Shown here: in pieces, positions 11,698 through 23,600 of the stretch
How positions within the stretch are numbered: position 1 is the stretch's first letter
How the letters are laid out: each line of letters begins with the position of its first letter
The notes under the pieces: generated by a model
Seen by the model: only the letters and a program-made list of their open reading frames with translations
The model's database searches: none
Told to the model about the DNA's origin: nothing
Source: Endothia cerciana
Lineage: Eukaryota > Ascomycota > Sordariomycetes > Diaporthales > Cryphonectriaceae
DNA: 64,000 nt
Assembly (NCBI GenBank): GCA_026119935.1
Contig: JALRMH010000043.1
Coordinates: forward strand, 62,001-126,000
Direction: 5' to 3'
Program-made: the position numbers and the translations under genes

Positions 11698-12684
11698 CCT
11701 GGGGGGCAGGATGCCCATACTAGTACGGGAGGTCTTTAATCTGACTCCAAGCTGAATTGTCATCCCCTCCTCATGGTCTGCCTTCGAGACCACTACGGCC
11801 GATTTTGGTGATGATTGGAAGTCTACAGGCGTATTCTTAACGGCTGGCCAGACACAATCTATAGAAGAGGGGAGGAGAAGCTCGCCGATCTCCTGCGAGG
11901 TGAAAAAGGTCAGAAACGCGGGAGTATATGTGCGACGACGGCGAAGAGAAAGGGAAGGACATTTGTCATGAATGCAGAAAGAATTCTATGAACATTTTGG
12001 TGCATTTCAGCACCCACCACTATGCTTACTCTCTCACCCCTGCCGCGATGAAAAATTTTCGACGATGGTGACTGATGGGCCGAGCCTGACGACGGCTTCA
12101 CGCGCAGAAGTGATGTCTCAACCTCGGCCAGATTATAGGGCCGGTTGCCGAAGACGTGGTCTTCGCAGGATGGCGGTCGATCGCCTCCTCCGTCTTCAGA
12201 ACAAACCTATCGTGCCCAACTCCGGCATTAACTGTACACGAGTTCGGGCTGATGGTCCGCTTAGTTTTCAGCCTTTAGCTTCTGCCCTTTCATCGCTCTC
12301 TGGTTCCAGGGATATCGATCCCACATGTCTGGCCCGGGAGGCAATATGCGAAGTGCTTCCTCAGCATCCCTCCTAGCACGATGGCTACTAGGTCCACTGG
12401 TCTTACTGAATGACATGCTAGAGTTTCCCTAGTTGATCAAGGCGGGGACGCCGTGACGAACCGGGGCAGTGCGCCATGCGCTCAAGAGATGAGCGGTCTA
12501 CAGTAGGTATAGCTGTCAGCGAATAATTCCTCCTAGGTGTAGGTCTGTTGATTAATAGTGGAACTTTATATATTAGGGTCCAGGACTGAACATACGTTCC
12601 TTGCGTCCACCCTTCCACTTGTGAGCGCCTCTCCGTGCTCGCCACCGCGCCCTCGAACCCACAGCCCCCCCTCCTCTAGGTCTC
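11698..12684. other. Convergent intergenic region, no gene seen
   Basis: About 1 kb between two convergent genes. An open frame of 134 codons at 11972-12376 has no recognisable character. I see nothing else. Confidence 0.4.
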
Positions 12685-13032
12685 TCACATCTCAAAATAC
12701 AAACCGTAATGCCTCGCACACCCGGGGTTGAACGCCGCCCGGCAGCCCGGACACCTGCTCCCGCAGGCGAGATACTCCGCGACCGTCAGCTCCCTCTTGC
12801 AGTTCCCACACAGCACCGCCGGCGTCCCCCGCTCGCCCTTGGCCCACACCTGCGCGCTGTGGCCGGCCGCCGCCTCGTGGCAGCTGGTGCAGGCGTAGTA
12901 CTGCCCGCAGCACTTGTGCCTGATGGCGATGATATCGCGATCTGAGTTCCAGTGGCTGCACTGTGTGCGGTCGTTGACATCGACGCCGTGGACCGTCGGT
13001 GTTGAGGAGGGCGAGGCTGATCCGTCGGGCAT
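12685..13032 (-). CDS. CHY-type zinc-finger protein (Hot13-like)
   Basis: A 115-aa protein that is almost entirely a CHY zinc finger. The signature is visible in order: QCSHW (C-x-H), DIIAIRHKCCGQYYAC, TSCHEAAAGH, LCGNCKRELTVAEYLACG, CPGCRAAFNPGCARHYGLYF. In yeast the homologue Hot13 acts in the mitochondrial intermembrane space, keeping Mia40 active and helping assembly of small Tim proteins; related CHY domains also occur in plant and animal RING proteins, but no RING is present here. Start set at the ATG at 13032; a non-ATG extension of two codons is unlikely. Single exon, GC-rich. Confidence 0.9.
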   Translation of the reverse strand: MPDGSASPSSTPTVHGVDVNDRTQCSHWNSDRDIIAIRHKCCGQYYACTSCHEAAAGHSAQVWAKGERGTPAVLCGNCKRELTVAEYLACGSRCPGCRAAFNPGCARHYGLYFEM

Positions 13033-13683
13033 CGTCAAGGGGGAGAGGCGTCAGAGCACTGGGGCCAGGAAGCAGTCTGTGTTCCTGGAGAAATGACGGC
13101 AGAATGGTGGTGCTAAGAGAGGCCCTTGTGCGGGCGGTGATGCGCGAGAGCTGTCGTGACTGATCAGTATTTAAAATCGTGATGACTGAAGAGCTTTTTG
13201 CAGCCGTGACGGCTTCTCCCGGAACGAGTGGGTTCAGGATGGACGATCCCTGTACCCTGACCCTGACAACAACGCTTCGATGCGACGGCGGCTGTAAGTC
13301 TAGACGCTGTTTGCTAATTATTCTTTAGAGTGGAAGAGTCTACATTGCAACAAGAATACACAGCACGATGTGGGCGAGGCGGAATGGAGTTTCGACGCAA
13401 TGCGAGGAACGCACGGCTGTCTCCTCGGCCGTAATGCCCAAGGCTCCAGCCAAGACGTTTGGTGCTCCAAGGAGGTTTGTGTGATGATAAGCGAAGGCTT
13501 GTGGGTACGCATAATGTTGTGGTGACGAGGTCAATGGGCCGGTACTGGTTCGAAGGATCGCAGACCGAGGCGGAGTGAACGGGGTGCTCAGACATTCCCT
13601 CGAGACGTCCCCCACGCTATGATATTCGCACCAGTATTATACAGTCAGCCCCGTGTCGACCCATCACGCGGTGCAGTATCCTC
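13033..13683. other. Intergenic, no gene seen
   Basis: About 650 bp between the CHY gene and the 3' end of the amidase gene, both on the minus strand. It should hold the CHY promoter. Open frames at 13314-13615 are short and unconvincing. Confidence 0.4.
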
Positions 13684-15569
13684 TCATGAGATCCCCAGAG
13701 CGTCCTTCATGGCCGCGATAGCAGCAAAGAGCTCATTATCGTGGTACTTCCTCGACACGATCTGCAGGTTGACGGGCGCTCCCTCGAAGTCCCCCTCCTC
13801 CCAGAACTTGCGCACATGGGCGTCCTCCTCACCGAGTACCTCACCAGTGGTATAATTCTCCTCGCCCTTCTTCAGTGCCCTGATTGGCGTCGGGAACACA
13901 AACCCAGGACAGTCGACGTAGTTCCAGAACGCCGTGTAATCCCAGTACAGCCCCGTATCATGCGCACACGCCGGGCCGACAAACACAGGACACACCACCA
14001 CATCGACATCCTGCTCCGTCCAGTGCTGGGCGAACTTGGTCCGGAAGTCATCGCGCTCGGTTCGCATCTTGAACATGTCTTCCCATGAATATCCCGGCCC
14101 CTCGGCGTCCTGTATGATCCACTGGGCTGAACAAGTAAGTATGCGTGTTAGCATCTGTCCTCTCTGGGCCATTTCCATACACCGGGATGGTCACGGGAGA
14201 TGCTCTGTGATTTGGTCATGGAGAAGGGGACGGTCTTGAAGCAGCTTGAGCGGATTCCAACAGAAAGGTGCCAGGAGGGGCATCTGAATAGGAAAAGATT
14301 AAAAAAAAATTTTAAAAAAAAAATTCACAGATTTGACCTACTGAGCTTCTCCATCGGCTCGCCAGTCTTGGCCAGCCCGGCCTTGATACCCGCTCCGCCG
14401 TCCGGCCAGTATGCGCGACGGATGTTCTTAATTGCGTCTGCGGCCCGGTAGGGAGTGAAGGGCTTGAGCTCAAAGGTGCCGGCGCCGGAGAGCTTGGACT
14501 TTGCCCACTCGAGGGCTCGCGACACGGGTGGCTGTGGCCGGATAACGCCGTCGTCCATCATAAAGCCAATCTTCAGAGGCCTCGACGGCGCCTTTGCAGC
14601 CAGGCCGACCCAGGGGATCGGCACAAGGCTCGGGTCCCGCAGGAACGGCTTCTCACCAAGCACACCACCCATCAACAGGTCCAGGTCCCTCGCCGACACG
14701 GCCATCGGCCCGCACGTCGCCAGGACCGTCAGCTCTGCCGGGTTGCCCCCGTGGCTCATCCCCTGCATCGGCAGCACACGGCAGGTCGGCTTGAAGCCGT
14801 AGATGCCGCAGAACCCGGCGGGGCCCCGGATGCTGCCCCCGATGTCCGTGCCCACCCCGAGCACCGACCCCCGCAGCGCGATCAGCGCGGCCTCGCCGCC
14901 CGAGGACCCGCCGGCGGACAGGTGGACGTTGTGCGGGTTCAGCGCCCGGCCGTACGGGCTGACCGTCTCGAGGTGCATGATGCCCTGCGGCTGGTTCGTC
15001 TTGCAGTAGAACACGGCGCCGAGCCGGCGCAGGATCGACACCACGTGGCAGTCCTCGGCGTCGAGCGTGCGCGAGGCGAGGTAGCCGTCCGCCGACCAGT
15101 GGCCCGCCATCTGCGTGTGCTCCTTGATGCTCACCGGCACGCCGTGCAGGGGGCCGACCACCGAGCCCGTGCGCGCGAGGTGCTCGTCGAGCTCGCGCGC
15201 CCGGGCGAGGGCGCCTTCCATGAACCATTCCGTCAGGCAGCACGTGAGCTGGTGCGCGATGATGGCGCGCTTGGCGAAGGCGGTGGCGACGGCGGCCGAG
15301 GTGAGCCTGCGCGCGCGGATCGCCTCGGCGAGGGACGTGGCGTCGTGGTCCTCCGTGATGGCGAGTTCCTCGGCGGTGAGGAGGCCGCAGCCGCGCGGGA
15401 CGGACGTCACATCTCTGGGTGGGCTCTCGATGATCCGTGGGGGGAGCAGGAGCTCCTTGGGCACCTTATCGGCGAACTGCTCGCGCACGATGCTGTCGAC
15501 GAGTGCTTCATACTCCGGCGCACCCTTGGCCACCGGCACGGTCTGGATGATAGGGAAGACCTTCGACAT
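13684..15569 (-). CDS. Amidase (amidase signature family, fungal acetamidase-like)
   Basis: Hydrolyses an amide to acid and ammonia; fungal relatives (AmdS, GmdA type) serve nitrogen acquisition. The Ser-cisSer-Lys triad is visible: Lys149 in VSIKEH, Ser222/223 in AGGSSGGEAA and Ser246 in GTDIGGSIRGP, followed by GFCGIYGFKPT. The model is two exons, 15569-14342 and 14126-13684, joined by an intron of 215 bp (donor GTAGGT, acceptor TTGTTCAG); phases agree and give 556 aa, close to the family norm of about 550. The intron is long for this window and contains an A/T homopolymer block (about 14300-14325). Two GATAAG motifs lie 220 and 297 bp upstream of the start, fitting nitrogen regulation. Confidence 0.92.
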
Positions 15570-15788
15570 GCTGCAGGTGGGGTGAAGCGCCCGGCTCGTA
15601 TATCAAGTGCTTGCTGTAGGTGGGTGCTGCCGAGTTATCCCCGGGGAGCAGAACACCGGATGGTGCTTGACTTGATATACTTCCGGCAGTGCTGGTATGG
15701 ATTTCTCATCAATCCGCGAGACTGCGGGGGCCTGCAGGGCGTACGAGGCTCGACGAGCGCAATACGACTTGAAGTGGCATAACTACAC

Positions 15789-15871
15789 GATAAGCCGGGC
15801 ACAAAAACTAGTATAGTGATAGCCGCAGATCCTCCGTCACTGGCTGCAACAGACAGGGAAAGCCTGATAAG
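15789..15871. promoter_or_regulatory. Two GATAAG motifs upstream of the amidase
   Basis: GATAAG occurs at 15789-15794 and 15866-15871, 77 bp apart on the plus strand. HGATAR is the binding motif of the fungal nitrogen regulator AreA/NIT2, and paired sites are typical of its targets. The region is the promoter side of the amidase. Binding is inferred from motif only. Confidence 0.45.
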
Positions 15872-16357
15872 GATTTAAGAAGCGCCAATATTGTAACTCT
15901 TCGATATCACTGTTGCCCGGTGTGCCGGCAATAATTGGCGTCAAGGCCACCAAGCTGCACTTCTTGACTATCTACCCTCCATCTTCCTCGCGAGCCTTAT
16001 GCCGTCTTTACTCTTCGACGTGATGGCGCTGTCCACCTGGTAATACGAGGGAGGAAAAGCAGGAGGAAGACTATGGTGGGTCCAGACCACAACTCCCCTC
16101 CCTGCGGGTCCTAGAGATTGGTTTACCTAAGAGCATTGTCCGGCTTTGGAGTGATCATGTTGATGCTGAACGGGGGACACGAGACGGTCCGTTCAGACGC
16201 AGCGGTCTTTTTATTATCATAGATGCACCGCGGCCGGGTTAAGACTTGTCTAGTGACCCTTTGCCCTCGAATAGTATCAGCACAGTGTCGGAGTTGATGA
16301 GGTAGATATTGGGATCGGTCCATCAGGATGGAGACCTGAAGAACATCTTCGAGTGAT

Positions 16358-16383
16358 ATGTCTGGAAACCATGTCTGGAAACC
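16358..16383. repeat. 13-nt tandem duplication
   Basis: The 13-mer ATGTCTGGAAACC occurs twice head to tail in the 3' flank of the FMN-dependent oxidase gene. It looks like a simple replication-slippage duplication. Confidence 0.8.
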
Positions 16384-16509
16384 AAGAATGAATGACAGAG
16401 ACGGAGGTCAAGAGACTCAATGCCGGCAACCATTGACGGCTTTCCATCTGGCTCATTCTGCCTCAAGAGTCAAGACCTTGGCCATGCTGAGGAGCCCCTC
16501 GTAGCTCTT

Positions 16510-17796
16510 CTAAAACAGCTCGTCCTCCTTGACCATAACGTCCCTCGTGACCTCATCCAGACCCCTCAACCCGGCAAGATGCATGTTCAGCAGGAGATCA
16601 CCACACATCGACCTCAGTACATGCTTCACCCCCTCCTCGCCTCCTATCGCAAGACCATACGCATACGGCCTCCCAATGAACACGCACTTGGCCCCGAGTG
16701 CATAAGCCTTGATCATGTCCGCACCACACCGGATACCACTGTCGAACATCACCTCGATCTTGTCCCCGACAGCATCCACGATTCGGGGCAACACCCCCAG
16801 ACTGCTCACCCCTCCATCCTGCTGCCGTCCCCCGTGGTTCGAGACGACAATCCCCTGCACCCCCGCCTCCACAGCCCTTCTTGCGTCCCCTACCGTCTGG
16901 ATCCCCTTCAGCACGATCGGCCCATCCCAGTGCTCCTGCAGGAGGGCCACGTCCTCCCAGGAGTGTGAGTGCCCGGGGAACACGATCTTGGCCCACTCGG
17001 CCGCCGCCTCGCCGAGGTTATGACCCGTCAGCTCGCTCTCGTGCCTGCCGGCCTCCGCGAGGCTGTACCCGTGCTCCTTCTCGAAGTGCTGCTGGAACAC
17101 TGGGTCCGTCAGCCCGACCTCCACGCCGATGCGGTCGGCGTGGATGAAGGGGTTATACCCGTGGTTCATGTCCGCGGGCCGCCAGCCCAGGACATACGTG
17201 TCCAGCGTCACGAAGAGGGCGGTGTAGCCCGACTTCCTGGCCCGCGAGAGCAGGGACTTGGTGATGTCGTCGTGCTCGCGGGAGGGCCAGTAGAGCTGGT
17301 ACCACCGCGTCGGGCTCTCCACCCCCTCGACGCTGTCCATCGCCCCGGCCACGTCCTCGATGCTCGTGCTCGACGCCGTGCTCAGCGTGTACGGCACGCC
17401 CAGCGCCGCGGCCGCGCGCGCGGCGGCGACCTCGCCCTCCGGGTGGAAGATGCGCTGTACGCCGATGGGGCCGACGGCCACGGGGAACGGCAGCGGCGAG
17501 CCCAGCACCGTGCTGTGCGTGTCGGAGAAGATCTCGCTGCCCTTGTCGTCCCTGCGGGAGGGCTGCAGGCGCCGCGGGACGATGGACCACCTGTCGAACG
17601 CGGCGCGGTTCTTGCGGTAGGTCGACCCCTCGCCCGCGTTCCCGTGGATGTACCCCCACGAGTTGGCGGAGAGTATGTCCTCTGCCTGGCTCTCCCAGTC
17701 GGGGTAGTGGAAGCTGAAGGGGGGTTTGGCGGAGTGCAGGCCTGCCTGGAAGACGGCAGTCTCATAGGAGACGGGATCGGGGTTGTTGGGAGCCAT
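16510..17796 (-). CDS. FMN-dependent 2-hydroxy-acid dehydrogenase/oxidase (lactate oxidase-like)
   Basis: A 428-aa single-exon enzyme of the FMN alpha-hydroxy-acid oxidase family, which oxidises L-2-hydroxy acids (lactate, glycolate, mandelate) to 2-oxo acids. Characteristic elements are Lys297 in IVLKGIQ, the catalytic His321 and Arg324 in SNHGGRQQDGG, the phosphate-binding DSGIRCGADMIKA (352-364) and GRPYAYG (375-381). No N-terminal cytochrome b5 domain is present, so it is not a flavocytochrome b2; no mitochondrial presequence or clear C-terminal peroxisomal SKL is seen. Sequence style resembles fungal proteins annotated as lactate 2-monooxygenase. Coding GC is high, as in neighbouring intact genes. 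It lies head to tail behind the amidase on the minus strand, separated by 940 bp. Confidence 0.92.
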   Translation of the reverse strand: MAPNNPDPVSYETAVFQAGLHSAKPPFSFHYPDWESQAEDILSANSWGYIHGNAGEGSTYRKNRAAFDRWSIVPRRLQPSRRDDKGSEIFSDTHSTVLGSPLPFPVAVGPIGVQRIFHPEGEVAAARAAAALGVPYTLSTASSTSIEDVAGAMDSVEGVESPTRWYQLYWPSREHDDITKSLLSRARKSGYTALFVTLDTYVLGWRPADMNHGYNPFIHADRIGVEVGLTDPVFQQHFEKEHGYSLAEAGRHESELTGHNLGEAAAEWAKIVFPGHSHSWEDVALLQEHWDGPIVLKGIQTVGDARRAVEAGVQGIVVSNHGGRQQDGGVSSLGVLPRIVDAVGDKIEVMFDSGIRCGADMIKAYALGAKCVFIGRPYAYGLAIGGEEGVKHVLRSMCGDLLLNMHLAGLRGLDEVTRDVMVKEDELF

Positions 17797-19429
17797 GGTG
17801 GTGAGGTGGCTGGGTCGTAATCTGCTGCTCGTGGGCGTGGTGGGAAGAAGACGTGAGTTCCGCGGAGGGGAGACCCGGAGGACCTGTCTCGAATCTTAAG
17901 TGTCTGGATCTAGACCTGGATATTAGTGTAGCCGTATGCCTTGGCGTTTCCAGTCGTCTGGGTGTTGCATTGCATCTGTTTGAAACCGACCAGGTTCGTG
18001 CATGTGCTTCTTGTACATAGGCGTGCGCTGGCGCGTTGGTGACGTCGATGGTCGATGTGGACTCGGTCATCCAACGCACTATTAAACCTGTTTGGATTCA
18101 ACATCAGGAGCGCCAGCCACAATAGCACCGACTATTCCGGGCTACCTAGGAGTCGTTGTCAGCTGCTTGCAGGGACCGTGTTTATCATGCGCCCCCATCA
18201 GGTCCACACAGGTGCTCTGGAACCCGTCACCTGAGTGATATAGAGACAGCATCGTGGCGTTGCCGTCACTTTCGTACAGCCGTAAGTCTTGCCAGTGCTT
18301 TCATGTCCAAAACCCTCATATCTCAACAACTTTGGGGCTGTAAACTGCGGGACGATCACTGGCACGATGAACGGACCCCATGGTATGACCACAAGCAGTC
18401 AAACCTATTGACCCCGCCTGATTGAACCCGGATCGTTCGAGGTAGGATAAGGTCTGATTGAGGTCAGTCTCTGGGGCGGGAACGCCAGTTGTTGGATCTG
18501 CTTCAAGGGCATCGGATTCTCCCAGGTTGATATGGAATACTGTGTCCTCTGCATAGTGCCATCGACATCACCGTCCCTATCGCTACCAGGTCCGCCACCT
18601 TCATAGCGGGTATCAGCACATCAACAGGTAGGTAATCCACTTCTCCAACGTGGAACATGACACCTACTAGATACGGCATCACTGACGAAGGGCCGCCAAA
18701 ACGGGAAGCTGTCGTTGAACGCGCCGCCGGAATTCTCAGAGCGCAGGGGCTCGAAGCCGAGGCTTGCATCGATGCCGCCAGTGCCCGCTATCACATTCGC
18801 CGTCACGAAGTCATGGAGAGCGACTCTCATCCACTATCTATCCATGTTTATGCCTTTCTCTTTTCTTCTCAGCGCAGGAACGACACCTGAGTGCACAGAC
18901 CGTCGGTAATTTAGCTGTGGCGACTTGCGAATACTAACCACCCTTCCTCCACATCTACAGGGCCTCTCCAGTCCTGATGAGGTTGCATTCGAGCGCCCAG
19001 TCAACAGCAAACCTTACTGGCGCAGTTCGAGGTGGCCTCCGATAGCTGGTCGGGAGGACTGGCGGCTGACACATCACGCTTCCTTGAATTCTTAGTAGTC
19101 CCTTGGCGAGACGACTATTGACGCATTGCTAGGTGATTACTGAGATTATACATCCCGCAGCTGGATATACACAGGTCACAAGACGTCTGGGAGTCTTCAA
19201 CCGAGATCGTACTCGAATGGCTTGAGATATGCTGCACATGACGGCATCTCGCTGTTCAGACATTGCTCGGAGTGAAATACTTTGATTCGCGTGACAACCT
19301 TATTCCTCTGGTAATATTTGGTCTTGGTGTAGTGCTTCTAACTCAAGTCCCCAGCACTCAGAGGTCGTCCTCCACGACAACTCCGATACATGCCCATGCA
19401 CTTTAGTTGCGTATTATGAGAAGCCTCTC
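17797..19429. other. 1.6-kb gene-free stretch
   Basis: Open frames are short and scattered on both strands and none resembles a known family. Scanning for T-loop-like motifs found one at about 18420 that does not fold into a tRNA. Confidence 0.4.
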
Positions 19430-19693
19430 TCACACATCTCCATATGGGAACTCATTAGGCATAGGCTCAGGAACCCAGTTGTCAGGGAAAGGAACTTCGA
19501 TGTCCTCAACCTTGCGGCACTCGCAGGTCAGGTCGCCCAAGAGAAACCGCGCCTTGATCCGGTCGGCCTTGTGTGTCGCCTTGTTGCGTTGGATCAGAGC
19601 GACCTGTAGCAGAAAGCTTTGGCGACACACAGGATACTTCACGCCGACAATGGCCCTGTCGTTGTCTCCCTGGATGACCCTACCGTGAACAGT
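19430..19693 (-). other. Possible C-terminal exon of an unrecognised gene
   Basis: From a putative acceptor (CGACTAG) at about 19694 an open frame of roughly 87 codons ends at 19430. Its translation looks protein-like: GRVIQGDNDRAIVGVKYPVC, RFLLGDLTCECRKVED, then VPFPDNWVPEPMPNEFPYGD, with balanced composition and a Pro/acidic tail. I cannot place it in a family and could not join it to upstream exons, where only a 36-codon Met-led frame near 19955-19845 is seen. It may be the end of a real gene, or a gene relic. Confidence 0.3.
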
Positions 19694-20638
19694 CTAGTCG
19701 GATGATAAAACGTAAATGATAGATGTCAGGCATCAGAATCTGCACGGCCTAGAAAACGTTCCCCAAGCAGTGTCACGAGTTGATACCTACCAGCGAAAGG
19801 CTGTTAAGCATACAAAGACTACGTACTTGGCATAATATCAGGCACCGGGATCCGTGCAGCCCAGCAAGCGTCTCCAGGCAGCTAGGGAGCGGTACAGCAG
19901 GAGCGGGGAGAACGCGCCGCAGTGGCAAAGCCAGGAGGATGAATTGTACATATAATGAGGCAAGGGTACCGGAAGGACAAGAAGAAAGGAGGGGGCAGGC
20001 TCAGTGGTCCCTTCTTTCTACCAGCAAGCTGCGGATAAACCTCTCGGGAGCATCTCACGCCCTCTCACTTCACTTGTGACATTACACCTGAGACCCAATG
20101 GCTGAAGAAGCCACCTAGGGAGCGCTGGCTAGGTAATATAGAATGTATCCTTATATGGCCGGCTCTTCAGACGGGGCTCGCATGACTACACGCTCGCGTC
20201 TATGGGTCCTAGTATTTGCTCCCTTCCTGGATGATCTTCTTTTCCCGTGTGCTTGAGATAGAGGCCCTGGGGACCCTTGCCGAATGTTGGAACTCTGGTA
20301 GCAAGTCCTACCGCCTTGAATGGGTGTATTCTCGACTTGTACCTCGGCCGGGTCATACACCAGAATAGTGGGGGATGCCGGGGTGTGGGCTAGTCGACCT
20401 GGTAGGTATCCTTCCTCCTCCTTTCTAAGTTTCTGGCGGGCTGCCCCGGTGCTGTTCTACTCCTACGCCGCCGTTCTGTGCCGTAATTACCCCATAGATA
20501 TCTGCAAGACCAACGAGGACGCCAGGTTGTTCTCGTGCATGTTTGCTAAGGAGACCCGGGCCTTACCCAGCCCACGCGTGTACACCCTCTAGGCCGGTTA
20601 CCTTTAGCAATTACAGTACGTTAATTTTGCTCCGCGGA

Positions 20639-23600
20639 TCATTCGCCCAGTGTGGGATCGTCGGACATGGCTAGATCGTCGAGGTATTGAGTTGCTGCCT
20701 GGATCAAGGCCGCACTCGGGCTCGATGTCGCCATATTCAGGTCGATAATGAAGCTGCTTCCCCCCTCCAAACTGCTCGAACAACGCGTCTGCCCTCGCGC
20801 CTCCCACCTGTTTTGCGGAGGCCTGGCCGGGGCGGTGGAGGTGGGCTTGAGGTGGACGCCGCGCGCCCGCCCTCGATGGCCCCATGATGGCCTGTGCTTC
20901 AGCGGCGGTGACCACGCCTCCCCGTGATGGCCACGCCCAGCAGTCCCTGCATGGTCTGCTCGGCGATGATGAACTGCGGTGCTAGGGCTTTGTAGCCGTC
21001 GACGCATGCCAGGAACCAGTCCCGGCGGTCTCGGGCCTCGGTCTTCCCACCCGCCCTTGCGCCCGGGCCCGGGCCCTGTTTTTCCTCCGACGGGACGAGC
21101 TGCGAAGGGAGACAGGCAGTCGCGACGTACAACAGCGCATTGTTCCACAGGATGGTCGTGGTGGAGCAGGCGAGTTGCGTCCGGGAGGCGAGGACGAGGA
21201 GCTTAAGCCGGTTGACCGAAGCCAGGTATACATCCCCCGGCGTTCGGCTCTCAGCGATGCACCGACTGATCTCCAGGGGTCGGTCCGAGTCCTGGTGCAG
21301 CAGTGGTCGGAAGAGGTCGGAAATGGCTGCGTGCAGATATATGCTGGGGGCATATGCCGTTAGCTCGCTCTATGTAGTTTGTGCCAGATGTGGAGGGAGC
21401 CCTGGCTTACTGGACGGACTGCAGCATGGTGCGGTACGTCTCTTCTGCACAGGGCCATCGTCACCGGCAGGGAGTCCTGCCACGCCAGTAGCCTATTGTA
21501 TAGCCCCTCAGCAAAGTCCAGAGAGGTGCGAGTCGCAGGCTCCACTTCATCCCCGCTGTCGTAGCAGTGGTCCAGTATCTCGCGGATGATGAGCACGAGT
21601 CTGCATAGCTGGGTGAAGCTATGGCCCATATATTTCGGCAGGTCAAAGGGAACAGCCTCGCCGTTGGTGCGCTCGATAACGGTGCCGGGTATCGGGAGCC
21701 AGGGTGGTATGCCGATATAAGATCTGTGATACTTCATCCCCACGAAGCCTACAATGAGAAGGATCATGTGGTTAGTTCAAGATTCGAGACACCAGCAGAG
21801 GATATGACTGGTATCCCACCGTCACCGGGATGTCCGTATAGTAAACCATGGGAGGCGGCCGTAGTCGGCAGTGAACTCACGTTGCCAGGCAGAAAGTTCC
21901 CCACGCCGTGTGCGAGGCGGCTCTGACACTGAGGATGTGGTCGTCCAGCCAGTTCCTGGCAGAACAACCCTTCTGCACGGCCAACAGGCCATTCTGGTAC
22001 GCAAGCTGTATCCCATTGTGCAGATATTGGTGCGCGACCGCCTGGCGGCCGTGGCACATTGCAGCCACGCCCAGGAGCTGCGCAGCGGCAACTGTCGTGA
22101 TCGCGCTATCATATTGCGGGCCGAGCGTCTTCTCCTCGCTATACAACCTTTCTGCCTCGACGAAGAACTCGTGGCTCAGGCCGGCGGCCACAGACCGAAA
22201 CTCGGCATACCCTTGCTGAGAGTACATTAGCCGAAGGGCGCAGAGATCTCATGGGGGATGGACGGATGGATGGGCATGGCATATTACATGCACATACACA
22301 TGCGAAGGAGAGCAGGGCACCGAGAAGCAGGGGCGAGCAGAAATCGGTCTGGTCCGGAATCTTGCTGATCAACTATGGTACATAGTGTTGTTGAGTGATC
22401 CTCCTGTGCACACGTCACTCACTGTGATCTAGTTTGACCATTGGGGTCAGGTGGCCGCTTTGAGAGGATGCTCGTTAGACTAACAGTCACAGACATCGAG
22501 CTATCGGCCGGCGGTGTCAGGTACGACATTGGGTACCGGATCATGAGCTCAAATTCCAGACTCTGCCTCGACGGCACGGCAATGCCTCTTGCAGAGACGA
22601 CATCCTGTAGCCAACATAGTTTAGAACTCCCTAAAGTCTTTATTTCTGTATAACCTCTGGGTGGGAAACCGAGGGCCTTACCGTCGCCTCACTGCTTCCT
22701 GCTGGTCTGAGTTTGTAGAAGACGGCCAAGGCCTCATCTTCTCTGGGGACTTGATGAGGGTCTCGAGAGCGTATGCGTCCCTGTTGGCCGCAGGCTGCCT
22801 GCGCAGGTTGGCATTCTCCCTTCGCAGGCGCTCGAGTTCGGTCTTTTCCTCCTCTGCAAGACCACCCTCCGGTCGAGCAGTAAAGACGCACTCAGTCTTG
22901 CGCCTGACACACGCAGGGCATGGTATTTCGCCGTTGCACTAAGATCCATCAGCAGTTGGATGCCCAAGCGAATGTAGCATCGGCACGAACGACGGAGAGG
23001 GTCTGGGAGCCTGGGAAACAGAACAATAATGTTTCTCCATGGGCCCCACTCCCAGCTGGGTCGGGGCGCACACGGTAATTGACAATTGTTTGAGCTTTGC
23101 CACAGGACCTGAGCAGGTCTATCTCTGGGGCTCATGGGAGGTTACTATGGTACATATAGAAGTGCCTACCAAGGAAAGGAGAAGGCCCCGCGGGGGGGTG
23201 GGGGGGGGGGGCGAACTATTTCTTGACAGTCTTGACAGACAATCACCCTAGGGATCTGCGACCCCCATTGAGAGACATGCGTAGGGTAATGGGGGAGGCT
23301 TGGGGGGGGGGGGGGGTTTGTTGGATGTAAGCTTCCCAGGATCCGTCACAGTGACATAAAGTCGCAGGGGGGTCGGCAACTTCATACAAGAGGGCTACTA
23401 AGCTGGTCTGAATTGATGGACCGCCTCGACTGGGCAACCGGTGGTGGATGAAGTGCAGCGCATGTTCTGGCATCTCCGACACATGGTATCGGGGAGTCTT
23501 CACCAAGACAACGAGGGACAGTGAGTGGGCCGTGGCTCCTCGCCCTTTTCCTGCTGTTCGCAGTCTGCTCCGGAGAGTAGACTGGCCCTGGCCCCGCCGC

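Noticed and set aside
14653..15782. Long plus- and minus-strand frames over the amidase
   Set aside because: Shadows of high-GC coding sequence; His/Arg/Pro-rich translations with no motif.
18380..18445. T-loop-like motif suggesting a minus-strand tRNA
   Set aside because: The flanking bases do not pair as a T stem and no D or anticodon arm is present.
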